NCBI GenBank assembly: GCA_015179045.1
Contig: WHUZ01000040.1
Location: 491,396 to 555,395 of the forward strand
Origin: Kalaharituber pfeilii
Taxonomy: Eukaryota; Ascomycota; Pezizomycetes; Pezizales; Pezizaceae
Direction of reading: 5' to 3'
DNA: 64,000 nt
Shown one piece after another: positions 19,201 to 28,098 of the stretch. The notes beneath the pieces were generated by a model. That model did no database searches and had not been told where the DNA came from. It was given only the letters and a program-made list of their open reading frames with translations. A program made the position numbers and the translations under genes. Each line of letters opens with the position of its first letter. The stretch's first letter is position 1.

Positions 19201-20404
19201 CGGCAGCGGCAGGCACGGTGGTGGCAGGCACGGCGGTGGCAGGCACGGCGTGGGTTTTTCGGAGGTTAATTACGTACATTCCATCTCGACGTTTGACAGT
19301 GATGACTGGTCGGTCCTGTTCATCTGCAATCCTGCAGGTGCCTGACTTGAATAATGTGCTGTAACCTGCATCCTCTGCTTTTGCTACTGAGAAGAGGTTG
19401 CATTTGAGATCTGGAACATATAACACTGATTCAAGAGTCATGCACCGTTCATTACCCTGAATAGTCATGGTTCCTATTGCTGTAGCGAAAATTGTGTAGT
19501 TGTCTCCCAGTAGTACCTTACGTGGCTTTGCAAGTGTCTTGTGGCTTGTGAAGTCTGACAGAGTGGAGCACATGTGGTCACTGGCTCCAGAGTCAATGTA
19601 CCAGGTTCTTCGTTGACAATTGGTGAGGGTAGCTCTAGTTGCAGAGGCTTTGGCAATATACATCCTTGTCAGGTTAGCACTCGATTTGTTGGAATCATCT
19701 GTAGTGGATGCGGGGCTCAGTTTCTCTCTTTTGTTCTTGAGCTCAATTGCCTTCTTCTGTAATCTGCAATCCTCTGCTTTGTGTCCTTCTTTTGTGCAGT
19801 ACCAACATACTCCTGCAATTCGCTTAGACTGGGTATCTCTCTTGTTGACTCTATATCCGCCACGGCCGCCACGTCCTGATCTGTAGCCACGGCCACGGCC
19901 ACGGCCTCCTCCACGGCTATTCGTTGCCAGTGCTCCGGCGGTAGTAGTGGTTATTGGTTCGAGCTGAGTTTCATAGTCAACAAGGGTACTGAGGACATAG
20001 TTGATAGTCTGTTCTGGAATTGGTTTCTCTGCTATTACACGACGTATGCCTGAAAATTTGGGTGAGAGATGGCGGAGGATGTGATTGACCATTCCTCTGT
20101 CAGTAATAGGGTCATCAGTGTGGGTCAACGCATTTTGGTAACCTATGAGTCTGCTAATCCATGCAGATACTTTCTCATGTTCACCCATTTTATCGTTTCC
20201 AAAGGCCATCTGAATTGCGTTAATACCAGAGCGGTTTGCAACTGTGTCAAGTCTTTGCTTGAGGGCCTTCCACATCTCAGTAGGCTCATCTGCATTTCCA
20301 AGATAAGCTTGAGCAGATAGTGTCAGAGAGCCGAAAATAATGGAAGCAGCTTGATTAGAGCGTTTGGTAAACTTAGCTAGAGCTTCTGAGTTTGTATTGG
20401 GGCC
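16280..20404 (-). CDS. copia Pol polyprotein (gag end, PR, truncated IN, RT, RNase H)
   Basis: Open for 1331 codons from Met at 20275, and without stop up to about 20404 (NTNSEALAKFTKRSNQ..). Order from the Met: CCHC knuckle CWYCTKEGHKAEDC about residue 157; protease WYIDSGASDHM about 225; an expanded VPATT repeat about 342-405; pre-integrase HHCC (HYRLGHLNT..CFPCLQGK) about 415-460. Next comes integrase HSDSAGPFPV joined directly to TPYTQHQNGVSE, so the first catalytic Asp and the Glu remain while the middle segment with the second Asp (normally near RSDNGGE) is gone. RT follows with TFAPVAK and LLLWVDDIL near 990, then RNase H with GYSDSDWAGD and STTEAEYMA. RT and RNase H look intact. Confidence 0.93.
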   Translation of the reverse strand, partial: GPNTNSEALAKFTKRSNQAASIIFGSLTLSAQAYLGNADEPTEMWKALKQRLDTVANRSGINAIQMAFGNDKMGEHEKVSAWISRLIGYQNALTHTDDPITDRGMVNHILRHLSPKFSGIRRVIAEKPIPEQTINYVLSTLVDYETQLEPITTTTAGALATNSRGGGRGRGRGYRSGRGGRGGYRVNKRDTQSKRIAGVCWYCTKEGHKAEDCRLQKKAIELKNKREKLSPASTTDDSNKSSANLTRMYIAKASATRATLTNCQRRTWYIDSGASDHMCSTLSDFTSHKTLAKPRKVLLGDNYTIFATAIGTMTIQGNERCMTLESVLYVPDLKCNLFSVAKAEDAGYSTLFKSGTCRIADEQDRPVITVKRRDGMYVINLRKTHAVPATAVPATTVPAAAVPATTVPATTVPATTVPATTVPATTVPATTVPAAAATVPATTVLAKGTLELWHYRLGHLNTAAVKTLANGLATGIELRKAELSKDGSPCFPCLQGKQKVTINRTPSERATEPLQLIHSDSAGPFPVTPYTQHQNGVSERKIRTIKEMAVSMRCAAKLDEEFWAEATATAVYILNRSPTRALENKTPYEAWYGKKPALHHLRIFGCHAYAHIPKQKRRTMQAKSQQCIFIGYSPTTTKQWRVWDPQGRRAYIVADVVFDERKPMGITTAEQLNAPTSCSTEELQDVNMPDIWPEDRITEIADEPTTPAMTPGATLPMTRIPATMPQRTEPDIPRLRLGEEIIEKRPRRSRAAATSSMTGKDPNADQMAKHHTIHVSTVHTDASEEISRCCHALESGTLQATPDEGRLEALNALADALWRSGHTMTKAFQAQGPVKEAIGEPTSYRQAMQSPDCVQWEQAMGEELNSLLENQTWELVDQAQVPESKSVIGCKWVYKVKQNGDGSIRYKARLVIKGYEQRAGVDYEETFAPVAKFATVRMLMAIAAEHDLDIDQMDVITAFLHPELDEEVYMELPEGFSNSSNSNQVCKLRKALYGLKQAPRAWYADIDAYLISIGFQRSTEDSNLYIMSGILLLLWVDDILIFSFNPTLKDQIKKQLASKYNMKDLGAVKLFIGFEITRDRPNRIIWLHQTKYISSILVYFGMDRCKSLSTPLDSNVRLQTDSTATPTPAEIRQYQSLVGKLMYAMLGTRPDLAYTVSTLGQFSAAPSAQHLAAAKRVLRYLQHTRQHGLLFQGSRSSSSSATERIIGYHHPIGYSDSDWAGDIDTRKSTSGYVFTLAGAAISWKSRKQPTVALSTTEAEYMAATEACKEGIWLRRLFDEIKSKWETGCNNQQHEGQLIRIDNNGAIDLAKDPKHHDRTKHIAIRHHFIREAIESGAISLKYVKTNENLADICTKALARTKHEYFMEGMGVKQFR
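19065..19255. repeat. 15-bp tandem repeat inside copia pol
   Basis: About 12 near-perfect units GGTGGTGGCAGGCAC coding on the minus strand for a TVPAT pentapeptide between protease and integrase. Length stays in frame. Confidence 0.95.
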
Positions 20405-20628
20405 TGAGGTGGATGGTCCGGCACTGCTTGATGCTCGTGATGCTCGGGGGCCAAGGCAGTTTGTTCTGGGGCATGCTCAGTGCCATTGACGATTTCCCAG
20501 AGATTGCAGGCCTTGAGAATGAACTTCATGGCCACGCTCCATTGTTGGTAGTTTGAGGTTGTAAGCATGGGAGCTTGTCCATGTTTATGGCGAAAGACAT
20601 CAGCAGTGGTGGAGGTGGATCCAGACAT
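20377..20628 (-). CDS. copia Gag N-terminal segment (out of frame with Pol)
   Basis: Starts MSGSTSTTADVFRHKHGQ and reads LTTSNYQQWSVAMKFILKA, the usual copia Gag start (W..M...L), then stops after PIQTQKL. The continuation lies in another frame from about 20404, so a one-base indel near GGCCCCAATA separates the two. A programmed shift is possible, but copia elements normally use one frame, so mutation is likelier. Confidence 0.75.
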   Translation of the reverse strand: MSGSTSTTADVFRHKHGQAPMLTTSNYQQWSVAMKFILKACNLWEIVNGTEHAPEQTALAPEHHEHQAVPDHPPQAPIQTQKL

Positions 20629-20820
20629 TGTAGGATGATTTGATGTTTGCAGTAGTAGACGTGGAGAGCAGGTGAGCTCGAGGGATTCGAGAAGCGAGGA
20701 GCACGAGCGAGGAGTGCAAGCGAGGAATGTGAGCGAGGAGCACAAGTGAGGAGTGCGAGCAAGGAGTGCAAGTGTGTGGAAAAAGTGCGACTTAAATGCG
20801 GTGGACTATATTGCACAGTC

Positions 20821-20833
20821 CGGGCTCATAACC
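20821..20833 (-). promoter_or_regulatory. copia primer-binding site for initiator tRNA half-molecule
   Basis: The minus strand directly after the 5' LTR reads GGTTATGAGCCCG. This is complementary to the anticodon arm (GGGCUCAUAACC) of initiator tRNA-Met rather than to a tRNA 3' end. Drosophila copia is known to use such an internally cleaved tRNA fragment. Confidence 0.75.
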
Positions 20834-21205
20834 TGTGGAAAAAGAGTACAGAGGAATAGGCTCAGAGACGTGTGTATTCAATTCTAATGATCAATCAAGA
20901 ACGGGGCTTCCAGAGCCCATATATATACAAAAACTCTATAACACGAAGTTGCATACAAAACCAGTGAACAGAACAGCTAAGTATTTGGACTGCCTAATAT
21001 GGAATACTCAGTCCGGAGTGTTTGGGCCATCGCGGATGTTCGGAGTGCTTAGGCCATCGCGGATGTTCGGAGTGCTTAGGCCATCGCGGATGTTCGGAGT
21101 GCTTAGGCCATCGCGGATGTTCGGATGTTTTACACACTCGGACTGTTTCGCTCGGACTGTTTCGCTCGGACTGTTTCGCGTGTGTTCGGCTCATGGTTTC
21201 TAACA
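20834..21205 (-). repeat. copia 5' LTR (372 bp)
   Basis: Same as the 3' LTR plus one additional 27-bp unit (four copies). Confidence 0.95.
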
Positions 21206-21715
21206 CATACTACTCTATCGATATTCTTCCGATTTTCGTCTATCATCTCCTGAAAACTTGTCAGTGCGAGTACGAAAGGCACGTCGGTATATTCGAACAA
21301 GTTTTCATCGCCTGACTAATTTCGAATGAGGCGTTCTTAAGCAACTGGGTGAAGTGTTCACCACCGCGGGTGTAGTATGAGTGGGAGAGGGTACCGGCTC
21401 GGTACTATGGTCTTGTTGAGTCCTCCTTTAGTCCACACGTGAATGGAGTGAGCCATCCTTTTTTCAGACGGATAGTATCGGTGGTAGCTGTGGGTCTTGA
21501 ATGCCTGATCTTGCCAGTAGGTGGATGTTCTTTCAGATACGTCTGCAGGGCTTCATCTTTCCGGGTAGTCTTGTATTATCGGGCCATTGGGTACTTCAGC
21601 ATTAGGGTCATTGGGTGGGATCTCGTGATCCCGGGATCGATGGGGCGGTCCGGCTGGTTGCTCCTCAGAGAATACTTGAGCGTAACGTTCGTAACGTTCG
21701 CATTAACTATTAGTA
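21206..21715 (-). pseudogene. Gypsy G1 continued: RT N-terminal half
   Basis: Minus-strand pieces resemble gypsy RT: RYPLPLI at about 21370-21395 and NLFEYTDVPFVLALTSFQEMI at about 21220-21310 (compare the family pattern LFEYxVMPFGLxNAPxTFQ). Stops and frameshifts are numerous. It joins 13014-15804 once the copia insertion is removed. Confidence 0.7.
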
Positions 21716-22308
21716 GTACATCGCCTTCTTCCAGCAATTCCTTCCAAAATCCGAAACAGAAACAGGTGGCAGAAATAGAAACAGGTGAGAGAAACAGAGA
21801 CAGGTGGACAAAACAGAAACAGGTAACCGAGGGTAAAACAATTTCATCATAAGGAACAACAAAATTAAGGGAATCATGAACCCAACGCCAGTTTTCGCCA
21901 TTAATAGAGAAACCTTTCCTTTCTAACCAAGATAATCCAATAACACTTCTCTATTACCAATATCCAAACATGCCGTATCAAAAGCAGTACTAGGAATTAT
22001 ATTACCTGATTTATCCTAAACGTCAGACAAACAAATGTAGTATTCAAAATCTTTGTTCCTTCCAGGTAGCTCCTGTCTCCCTGCCGTACGTTTACAGGTC
22101 TAGCCCGCCCTTCCAATGGTGCTTTGGGTGTCCCTTATATTTTTTTTTGAATTGCTATGGGCTGACTTCCTCATTCATGTTAAGCTCGGTGATGTCGCCG
22201 GCAGGTCTCTCGGTGGTGGTCGTTCTACCAGTCAATATTTGCGCTTATTGGTGGAGGGCTTGGAGGAGTATGTGGCAATGGACGCAGCTTTCTTCTTCCA
22301 GTTCATCC
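21716..22308 (-). pseudogene. Second gypsy remnant (G2): protease region
   Basis: The minus strand reads IGLSWLERKGFSINGENWRW near 21875-21945, typical of the end of gypsy aspartic protease. A 16-19 bp repeat (AGAAACAGGTG..) lies at 21760-21830. Only about 360 bp separate protease from the LTR, so gag is mostly deleted. Confidence 0.6.
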
Positions 22309-22642
22309 TGACTGAATGTCGACCCTGAATTCCGGATTCGCACTTAGAATAAGGAGGGCTTCGTCATGTAGGAAAAAACAAGAAAGAGCTTCTGAAGGAA
22401 TAAAGAAGATCTGTACCGTTGGGTCTATACCGTTGGGTCCAATAAGTCTGATTGATTAAAGAGATGTAGAATCAAACAGAATTATATACATAATGAGTAT
22501 TGTATGAGGTGACTGCAGAACCATGACTAGACAGGCAGGTGTAACATATCAAGCAGGTGCGGAAGTAACGGAATGCATGGCTTGCAACTAAGCGCTGTGG
22601 TGTGAAGTTGGTGCTGTGGCATTATTGCATGATTCAGACACA
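22309..22642 (-). mobile_element. G2 LTR
   Basis: A TGACTGAATGTCGACCCTG..GATTCAGACACA block of about 334 bp. A close copy occurs alone at 44456-44787, which fixes the boundaries. Orientation follows the neighbouring protease frame. Confidence 0.75.
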
Positions 22643-22653
22643 TAATAGCGTTT

Positions 22654-23473
22654 CTACATAGCCAAAGGGTAGGGTTAGGCAGCGAAAGTTGGGCTTTTTC
22701 ACGGCCCGGTAAGACATACAACTTCGTATCCCCACCGCGACACGCAATTTTGCTCCGATTATCTTCAAACCGGCCTCAAATGAAAGCCCTACGTCTCCTC
22801 TATATTTCTATGTAAAAAAATAATACATTTCGTACTCTAAATCTTGCTGTATTTATAGTGAAAGATAGCGAGTTTTGAGTAAATTTTCGCACTAGTAGGC
22901 TATCCCTGTCATATCCTTGCCATGCTATAGCTTGGCAGCAACGGCCAAAAAACTCCATAGAAAATAGACTCAGTAGTTTTCAGAATGGTCTATGCCAAAA
23001 AGACATGACTTTTCATCGACAACCTATCCCAATTCAGATGACTTTTCGTCGACAGCCCATACAAATTTTTACCCTAACATTACACACCACTGTACTTCTC
23101 ATCACAAACCTCCGGCAACTACAACTACCCTAACTACCTTGTTAAGTAATAATCCCAATTAGCAATACACATTTTCGACACATTTAACGTGCCGAAAATG
23201 ACCCATTTTCTCATATGTGAAGCGGTCATTTTCAACGAATTCAACATGCCAAAAAGAACCTATTTTCCACATCTGCAAAGAGCCTATGTGTAGCGTAGTT
23301 AACATGTGGAAAATGACCCATTTTCTCCATGCGCGACGAGACTATTTAACATGCGTAAAATGGTCTATTTTCCACATACGCCATGAGAGCTTTTGTAATG
23401 TATTTGCTGTTACGGATTCACTGCAACTGTAGGGCGGGCGGTCGGTGGATGTGCGCACAGTATACGCATATGC
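22654..23473. repeat. Composite repeat, module 1 (copy 1)
   Basis: Begins sharply at CTACATAGCCAAAGGGTAGG and recurs at 34911, 41678 and 63481 with only scattered differences. About 550 bp of non-coding DNA is followed by spaced 58-bp-type units (AAAATGACCCATTTTC) and a spacer GGGCGGGCGGTCGGTGGATG. No long frame is conserved between copies. Function unknown. Confidence 0.9.
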
Positions 23474-23488
23474 GACGTACTGTGGTTA

Positions 23489-24331
23489 GTGGTGGAGAGG
23501 CGGAAAGGAGAAGTGGAGACGAGGGGGGAGTGGGAAGCCGCGATCGGGGAAGCCGGAAGAAAAAGGGCAGTCCTTTTCTCCGACGGCAGCAAGATCGAGG
23601 ACAGCAAGGTGGGAGCAGGAGTGTGGGGGAGGTCGGCAGCCGTGGCGGAGGTGGTGGGGAGAACGGCGACGGTGTTCGATGGGGAGGTGAGGGGAGTGAG
23701 AAAGGCGCTGGAGAGTGTGGAGGAGGAGGTCCCTGTACTGATCTGTTTAGATTCTGAGGCTGCCGTCATGGCGATCCAGAAGGCAGGCAGGGAGGGAAAG
23801 GGGAAAACCGAGGATGTGAGGAGAGTGGTGGATGCCATAGCGAGGAGGAAGAAGAAGGGAGGGGATGCGAAGCTGATGTGGGTCAAGGCTTACATCGGAA
23901 TCGCAGGAAATGAGAAGGCGGATGAGTGGGCGAAGAAGGGGACGGTGATGCAGGGGAAGGAGGTGGCCACCGGAAGTGGGGTGCGCCAGAGGGTGAAAGT
24001 GTGGAAGAAGGAGAAGAGAGAAGTGGACGGCTTTGGAGGAGGAAAGGTCATGGAGTGGAATAGGATAGCAGTATCCAATTTCACTGCCTTGCGCCTGGAG
24101 AGAGGGAGGTGTGCGGTGTGGTTGAAGAGGATAGGGGCAGCTGAGTCGGATAAGTGCAGGTGCGGGGAGGTGCAAACCGGGGAGCACCTCGCTTTCCGAT
24201 GCAGAAGTCAGAAGAACCGCCCAGAAGGTTTTGAGAGGTGGAGCGACATGGGAAAGGATTGGAAAAGAAAGGCGGAGAATGGGGAGGAGTATGACGTTTT
24301 AGAGAATTTCTTCGCTGGGGTCAAGTTCTAG
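23489..24331 (+). CDS. LINE ORF2 C-terminal fragment: RNase H plus CCHC knuckle
   Basis: A 280-codon open stretch, 5'-truncated, so the apparent start is not genuine. RNase H motifs are VLFSDGS, TVFDGEVRG, ICLDSEAA and GNEKADEWAKKG, giving D-E-D-D in order. The C-terminus CRCGEVQTGEHLAFRC fits C-x-C-x7-H-x4-C. Ends ..FAGVKF-stop. It is a useful intact template for the broken copy at 15-1918. Confidence 0.85.
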   Translation: MVERRKGEVETRGEWEAAIGEAGRKRAVLFSDGSKIEDSKVGAGVWGRSAAVAEVVGRTATVFDGEVRGVRKALESVEEEVPVLICLDSEAAVMAIQKAGREGKGKTEDVRRVVDAIARRKKKGGDAKLMWVKAYIGIAGNEKADEWAKKGTVMQGKEVATGSGVRQRVKVWKKEKREVDGFGGGKVMEWNRIAVSNFTALRLERGRCAVWLKRIGAAESDKCRCGEVQTGEHLAFRCRSQKNRPEGFERWSDMGKDWKRKAENGEEYDVLENFFAGVKF

Positions 24332-24414
24332 AAGGTAGGAGAGCGCGGGGTCAAGTTCTAGAAGCTAGGAGAGCGGGGGTGACGGCGCGTGGGAGCCATG
24401 TATGTAGAGAGTTA

Positions 24415-24452
24415 TTTTTTTTTTTTTTTTTTTTTAATATCATTTAATCGCT
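24415..24452 (-). mobile_element. Micro-insertion: poly(A) plus 17 bp of tail
   Basis: 38 bp (T-tract then AATATCATTTAATCGCT) flanked by TATGTAGAGAGTTA (24401-24414 and 24453-24466), within the 3' UTR of the LINE at 23484-24566. Confidence 0.92.
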
Positions 24453-24724
24453 TATGTAGAGAGTTAGTTTAGCCTGTCTCCGGGCTATGAGGGCTTGCCC
24501 AGGGACCCTGCCATGGCTTAGTGCTACAAGCGGGGTTATGTGATTTTAAAAAAAAAAAAAAAAAAAGACGTACTGTAGGTGATATGCGACAGCCGGGCGC
24601 CGGCATCGCAGTTATAAGATATGCTATATGAGCCACGCAGAGGACTAGCGAGTATCAAGGGTGAAGTGTCTTTTTGGCCTGGCGGACGGTAACTCTCTGC
24701 GTTTACTATCATCCGTTACATTTG

Positions 24725-25430
24725 CCATGTGCAAAATGGTTTATTTTATACATGTGCGAGGAGCCCATTTAACGTGTGCAAAATGACCTATTTTCTACAT
24801 ACGCGACGAGGACATTTTCGACGTATTTACTATGCGCAAGATGGTCTCTTTTCCACATGCGCGGCGAGGGCATTTCCAACGTATTTACTATGTGCAAAAC
24901 GGTCTGTTTTCCACATGTGCGGCGAGAGCATTTCCAACAGTCTGTTTTCCACATGCGCGGCGAGGGCATTTCCAACGTATTTACTATGTACAAAACGGAC
25001 TATTTTCCACAAGCGCGGCGAGGGCAATTCCAACTATGTGCAAAACGGTCTGTTTTCCACATGCACGGTGAGGGCATTTCCAACGTATTTACTATGTGCA
25101 AAACGGTCTACTTTCCACATGCACGGCGAGGGCATTTCCAACGTATTTACTATGTGCAAAACGGTCTACTTTCCACAAGCGCGGCGAAGGCATTTCTAAT
25201 GTATTTACTATATGCAAAATGGTCTGTTTTCCTCATATGCGGCGAGGGCATTTCAGACGTACTTACTATGTGCAAAACGGTCTACTTTCCAGATGCACGG
25301 TGAGGGCATTTCCAACGTATTTACTATGCACAAAATGGTTTATTTTCCAAAATGGTCTATGATGAGGGCATTTGTGACGTATTTACCATCTCTATTTTCA
25401 ACATGCGCGACGAGGGCATTTGCGACGTAT
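24725..25430. repeat. 58-bp minisatellite array, copy 1
   Basis: Tandem units of about 58 bp: TATTTACTATGTGCAAAACG, GTCTGTTTTCCACATGCGCG, GCGAGGGCATTTCCAACG. Some units lack the middle. Spacing 25095 to 25153 is exactly 58. Several frames stay open (up to 175 codons) only because the unit lacks stops. Confidence 0.92.
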
Positions 25431-25974
25431 TTGCCACGCATGCTATTTTACCTACCTTTGGCAAACTGGGGCCGGCTTCTTACCTGATATCATACAGGTG
25501 CGGTAAGCCGGTTCTTTAGCTAGGTGGAAATCACATTGCGGCCCTTGTATCATGGGTAAGGGTATCAAAATTGCCTTCGTAGCACATGTATGGAATAGAC
25601 CACTTTGTATGTATTCAATACGTCGAAAATTGGCTCCTCACGAATGTAGAAACATCAGGAAAAAGGGGAGTTTGCACCCTCAGTGCCATGAGCGCGAGGG
25701 CGCTGGGGCGCTGGGGCACTGCTATTGCACTGCGAAAGTGTGCTGCCATTGCGGTACTTCCCATACTAGACATGCATCTCATCATGCCAAGAAACCATGG
25801 AGCGACTATAGCTCCATGGTTTCTTGGCATAGGTGCTACTTCATCAGCAAAAAAGAGGTTGCATCAGCAGCGTCACGACGAGGCAGCAAGCGTCACGACA
25901 CACGATGCATTTCTGGCTTCCTGACTCTCTGGCTTGGCACGCCTATCGTATCACAAAAGGTAGTTTACACCCTC
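25431..25974. repeat. Composite repeat spacer with perfect hairpin
   Basis: Matches 37050-37610 closely. 25784-25803 and 25811-25830 are perfect 20-bp inverted arms (ATGCCAAGAAACCATGGAGC) around a 7-base loop GACTATA. The hairpin recurs at 37396-37441 and 57092-57137. Confidence 0.85.
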
Positions 25975-26250
25975 AGCGCCCACAAGGCAAGTAATCCTGC
26001 TGCCCGCGTCGCGACGTGCTCAATGTGCTCAAAATGTCCCCATTGCACCTACAACGCAAGTAATCCTGCTGCTGGCGCCGCAACGTACTTAACGTGCTGA
26101 AAATGTCCTCCATTTGTCCATAATGCAAGTAATCCTGCCACTGGTGTTGTGACATGCTCAACGTGCTCAAAATGTCCTCCATTGCACCTGCAACGCAAGT
26201 AATCCTGCCGCCGGCATCGGAACGTGCTCAACGTGCTCAACGTGAGCAAT
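25975..26250. repeat. 69-70-bp minisatellite
   Basis: Four units starting GCAAGTAATCCTGC and containing ACGTGCTCAACGTGCTCAAA (25986, 26056, 26125, ..). Passes into GCTCAACATG-type short repeats to about 26450. Confidence 0.85.
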
Positions 26251-26780
26251 GTGCCCAATATGTTTTACATTTCATGTACATGCTCAACATACTCGACATT
26301 CTTAATGTGCCCAATGTGTTCTACATCTCATGTGCGCACACTCACTATGCTTAATATACTCAATGTACCTACATCTCATAAGCGCACTCAACGTGCTCAA
26401 ATGCTTAATGTGCTCAACATGCTTAACATGCTCAACATGCTCCATGCATTCTACAATTCCAAGTCTCATACGTGCGCCCAATGGTACGTGTCAGATTCAG
26501 GTCACATTCACACATCTCGCGACATTGAAAGGGACCCGCCATACATATGAAATTGCACTCATCATGCCACTCTCGTGCTGTCCAACACGCCCTACGGTAC
26601 GTGTCAGATTCAGCTCACGTTCACACATCTCACGATGTTGAAAGGGACCCGTCATACATATGAAATTGCACACATTAGGGTTACAGCCTCCACAAACCAA
26701 GCCACGACCGCTGGGAAGCCACCACTGCCGGCAAGCCACGACCGCCGGCAAAGCTCACAGAACCGGCTAGCTATAGGTAG
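26251..26780. repeat. GCTCAACATG tract and GTACGTGTCAG repeats
   Basis: 26380-26450 holds irregular TGCTCAACATGCTTAACATG units. 26490-26680 holds two copies of a unit with GTACGTGTCAGATTCAG and GAAAGGGACCCG, also present at 57180-57430. Confidence 0.8.
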
Positions 26781-26784
26781 CTAA

Positions 26785-27010
26785 CAAGCTACCAGTATAG
26801 CCCGTCTGCCAGTATAGCCCGCCTGCTAGTATAGCCCGCGTGCCAGTATGGCCCGCCTTCCAGCATAGCCCGCCTGCCAGTACGGCCCGCCTGCTAGTAC
26901 AGTCTGCCTGCTAGTGGAGCCCGCCGGCCGGTACAGCCCGCCTGCTAATATAGCGGGCCGCCTGCCAGTACAGCCCACCTGCTAGTATAGCCGCCTGCAA
27001 GTAGAGCCTG
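26785..27010. repeat. Minisatellite of about 17 bp (CCTGCCAGTATAGCCCG)n
   Basis: A dozen variable units. A shorter array of the same unit is at 57560-57655. Confidence 0.85.
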
Positions 27011-27184
27011 GCATGGCTGCTGAGCTGGAACCATTGAACTGCTACCTGCAAGCCTCTCCTGTCAAGCTCAGCGCTTGCGAAACTACTGTTACCCTGAACT
27101 GGCCATATCCGGTCGCAGCACCAGCTCGCCGGCGCGTGGCAATTGCAGCTCATCTTGTGCCCTTGCGTCGGAACAGCCATGTGT

Positions 27185-28098
27185 ATCTAATGGTGAAATG
27201 GCTGCTGAGTTGGCAGCCGAAATAGCACCCGAAATGCATGCAGAAAAGGCTGCTGAAATCGCAGTCGCAAGGGCTACCGAAATGCGTGCTGATATTTTAT
27301 TTTTTTATTTTTTTTATATCATTACTCGCATGCCGCCCTATGGGCTATGGCGAGGTATAAGTTAAATAAAAGAAGAAAGAAAAGAAAAAAACCAAACTAA
27401 AGACTAAATACATGTATTGCCCGCGTGTCCTTCGTGATGCGGGTAGCTAAACACACCCAGAGTCGTTTCTGTGACCTTCCTACTTCCTTCCCCTGTCTGT
27501 CTCATACACGTTGGTCTTCAACCACCTCCTCCGAGTCTGACTTTCCGATTTTCGTTGGTGTCTCAGGTAAACTACAGGAACCTGTCTTATTGCCTCCTCG
27601 AGTAGAATTGTCTTCTTACGTAGCCATCTGATCCCGGTTATCTTGCTATGTCTTTGTTGGACGCCTCCAACCATCTTTGAACATTCCCAAGTCTTTCCTC
27701 AGGCTATGCCGTGTACGACAATGCCTTGTCGCGCGTGGGGCTTTCAGGGCGGATCGGGGGCTGGAATCTGGCTTTGGGACGTGGGAGGGGGGCGTGCTGA
27801 TATGGCAGCCGAAATGGCAGCCGAAAGGGCTATCGAAATGCATGCTGAAAAGGGTTCGGCTAATGAAATGCATGGTGAAATGGCTACCGAAATGGCAGCC
27901 GATATGGCTACTGAAATACAACTGAAAAGGCTGCTGAAATGGCTACCGAAATGGCTACCGAAATGCGTACTGCAACCGCTGCCGAAATGGCTGCTGAAAT
28001 GGCCGCTGAACTGGCAGCCGAAATGGCTACCGAAATGCGTGCTGAAAAGGCTGCTGAAATGGCTGCCCAAACGGCTACCGGAATGGCTACCGAGATGG
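27185..28098. repeat. 12-15-bp minisatellite (GCNGAAATG), interrupted
   Basis: Tandem GAAATGGCTGCT/GAAATGGCAGCC/GAAATGGCTACC units, each a multiple of three, giving an Ala/Glu/Met-rich open frame in one direction. Split by the insertion 27296-27791. Related arrays lie at 38965-39160, 56275-56523 and 57935-58134. Confidence 0.88.
27296..27791 (-). mobile_element. Family A ORF1-only LINE derivative, 5'-truncated
   Basis: 496 bp flanked by GCGTGCTGATAT (27284-27295 and 27792-27803). Minus strand: end of ORF1 (KITGIRWLRKK..RRRWLKTNVYETDRGRK, with frameshifts), a short UTR with CATGTATTTAGTC, then the family A tail and an A/T-rich end. No ORF2. Confidence 0.88.

Larger units (their letters stand above)
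15805..21205 (-). mobile_element. Ty1/copia LTR retrotransposon, young, integrase-core deleted
   Basis: 5.4-kb element with TG..CA LTRs (15805-16149 and 20834-21205) and a 5-bp target duplication CATAC (15800-15804 and 21206-21210). It sits inside gypsy G1. The LTRs appear to match throughout except that the right one has four, the left three, copies of a 27-bp repeat, so insertion is recent. The order is copia type: gag, protease, integrase, RT, RNase H. One frameshift near 20400 and loss of the central integrase core mean this copy cannot make a full enzyme set. Confidence 0.95.
23484..24566 (+). mobile_element. 5'-truncated family B LINE insertion
   Basis: Flanked by GACGTACTGT (23474-23483 and 24567-24576) and absent from the equivalent positions near 35690 and 42500. 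Carries RNase H, the C-terminal knuckle, the 3' UTR, the tail GCGGGGTTATGTGATTTT and poly(A). Confidence 0.92.

Noticed and set aside
20377..20404. Programmed frameshift between copia gag and pol
   Set aside because: No slippery site is evident and copia elements generally use one frame; a single-base indel is simpler.
12407..22642. 12407-13013 and 22309-22642 as the two LTRs of one gypsy
   Set aside because: Their sequences do not match, so two different elements are involved.
22664..22682. Telomere-like GGGTAGGGTTAGG at the start of module 1
   Set aside because: A single short match conserved as part of the module, not a tandem array.
24729..25303. Frames of 150-180 codons in the 58-bp array
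   Set aside because: Stop-free repeat units only; frames differ between arrays and no domain is present.
24725..25430. CRISPR-like array
   Set aside because: Whole units including would-be spacers repeat, no cas genes, and the DNA is eukaryotic.
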